Assembly (NCBI RefSeq): GCF_022919715.1
Contig: NZ_CP095042.1
Location: 3,472,001-3,536,000, forward strand
DNA: 64,000 bases
Reading direction: 5' to 3'
From: Agromyces sp. H17E-10
GTDB lineage: Bacteria; Actinomycetota; Actinomycetes; Actinomycetales; Microbacteriaceae
Shown: piece after piece, positions 63,143-64,000 of the stretch
Numbering within the stretch: position 1 is the stretch's first letter
Layout of the letters: each line of letters starts with the position of its first letter
Program-made: the position numbers and the translations under genes
Notes under the pieces: model-generated
What the model saw: the letters and a program-made list of their open reading frames with translations, nothing else
What the model was told of the DNA's origin: nothing
Databases searched by the model: none

Positions 63143-64000
63143 CGACGCAGACGGCGGTCCACGAGCGCGAGGAGGCGCTCGCGCCGCTCGCCCGCACGGT
63201 GAGGGCGGCCGAGGCGATGCGGCTCGTCGCGCGCGCGACGTTCTGGGCGGCCGTCGTCGGGATCGTCGCGGTCTTCGTCTCGCTCGCGTACCCGCTCTTC
63301 CTCTTCATCACGCTGCCGTTCGCGACGGGCCTCGTGCTCTCGTCGTGGGCGGCCGCAACCGGTGCGGGGCTCGGGAGCGTGCTCTGGAGTTCGGCCCGCG
63401 CCCGCCGAATCGGCACCGTGCTCGGGGCGCTCGCGGGCGTCACCGCCGTCGCCGTCGTCGACTACGCGCTGCGGCCGTGGGCCGGCAGCGACGTGCTCGG
63501 CGCCCTGACCTGGGCCGGCGGCCCGGCGCTCGCGGCACTCGCCCTCGTCGCGATCGTCGCGGCGAATCCGTCGCGCGGCCTCCGAGCCGGTCGGGATGCC
63601 GCGGGGGCGGCGTTGCTCGCGTCGGCGATGGCGTCGGGCGTGGTCGGCGCGTCCGCGGCCGTCGTGGGCGGGCTCGCGATCTCGACCACGACGCTCGACT
63701 CATCGCGCTCGGTCGCGCTGGCCGCGCTGCAGTTCGGCGGCATCGCGACCATGGTCGTGCTGCTCGCGGGTGCGCTCGTCGTGAGCTGCACGCCCCGCCG
63801 CGTCGCCCGTGTCGCCGCCGTCGCGAGCACGGTCGCCGCCGTGCTGCTCGCGAGCGCCGCGGTCACGATCGCGCTCGTGGCGCCGCCGATCGAGACGTTC
63901 GTGCCGAGGCCCGACGCGGAGGCGCTGCCACCGTACGCCGACGGGCAGGGCGGCGGTGACGAGAACGGTGGTGAGGGCGCCGCCGGCGGTACGAGCGGAG
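63139..64000 (+). CDS. Integral membrane protein, truncated by the window edge
   Basis: The visible 287 residues have about seven hydrophobic segments (first at residues 37-58, VVGIVAVFVSLAYPLFLFI), with short loops and a Gly/Asn/Glu-rich stretch after residue 270. Both the family and the function are unrecognised. The ATG overlaps the cutC-like stop (ATGA) and the two are probably co-transcribed. Confidence 0.7.
   Translation, partial: MTTQTAVHEREEALAPLARTVRAAEAMRLVARATFWAAVVGIVAVFVSLAYPLFLFITLPFATGLVLSSWAAATGAGLGSVLWSSARARRIGTVLGALAGVTAVAVVDYALRPWAGSDVLGALTWAGGPALAALALVAIVAANPSRGLRAGRDAAGAALLASAMASGVVGASAAVVGGLAISTTTLDSSRSVALAALQFGGIATMVVLLAGALVVSCTPRRVARVAAVASTVAAVLLASAAVTIALVAPPIETFVPRPDAEALPPYADGQGGGDENGGEGAAGGTSG

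Overview
The window is very G+C-rich with nearly all third codon positions G or C. Gene content points to a Microbacteriaceae-type actinobacterium, with Agromyces-like genera as my best guess: ilvD-ilvBNC, prfB-ftsEX-smpB-ssrA, F420-type flavoenzymes, an energy-coupling-factor biotin transporter, a TetR-MMPL-YhgE cassette, many leaderless promoters of the form TANNNT-N6/7-ATG, and a tmRNA tag ending ALAA. The genus is inference.

Layout. 1-10.2 kb: an FAD oxidoreductase with an in-frame RidA-like N-terminal segment, divergent from a LuxR-type regulator with a clear palindromic operator; DedA protein; luciferase-like oxidoreductase; erythromycin-esterase-like protein; tRNA-Leu(UAG); a phage-lysin-like M23 peptidase; acyltransferase; a PadR-permease-prefix pair. 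10.3-18.2 kb: the first ~92 codons of cpaF and the last ~125 codons of tadG flank a ~7.2 kb lower-G+C island. The rest of the tad pilus locus is missing. The island carries a two-gene membrane/soluble unit, an HEPN protein with a C-terminal beta domain, an AlbA_2 (Schlafen-like) protein, an EVE-like/DUF3883 nuclease, a P-loop ATPase with a possible nuclease tail, and a frameshifted serine recombinase beside a perfect LexA (SOS) box. This is the accessory, probably anti-phage, part of the window and the best place to look for something undescribed.

18.3-40.6 kb is mostly core: PPOX protein, MFS exporter, a 1288-residue secreted subtilase with a divergent regulator, prfB, a TetR-controlled amidohydrolase plus NhaC-type antiporter, ftsE-ftsX, smpB, a tyrosine phosphatase, tmRNA, an aldo/keto reductase, a LysR/EamA pair, HisN-like phosphatase and tRNA-Lys(CUU). 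40.6-45.5 kb on the minus strand is one tightly overlapping operon, bioY, acyl-CoA ligase, thiolase, bioM, bioN. It merges the ECF biotin transporter with the ligase/thiolase pair known from Bacillus yhfUTS.

46.5-52.1 kb is a TetR-autoregulated export cassette: an MMPL protein with an appended, apparently degenerate ABC-ATPase domain, translationally coupled to a YhgE/Pip protein. 52.2-64 kb has RidA, a fused OtsA-OtsB trehalose synthase/phosphatase, ilvD, ilvB, ilvN, ilvC, a Tat-exported metallophosphatase, CutC and an edge-truncated membrane protein. The 3' end of ilvD changes abruptly to A/T-ending codons, suggesting a recombinant segment. All functional calls come from reading motifs in the translations; no database search was possible.
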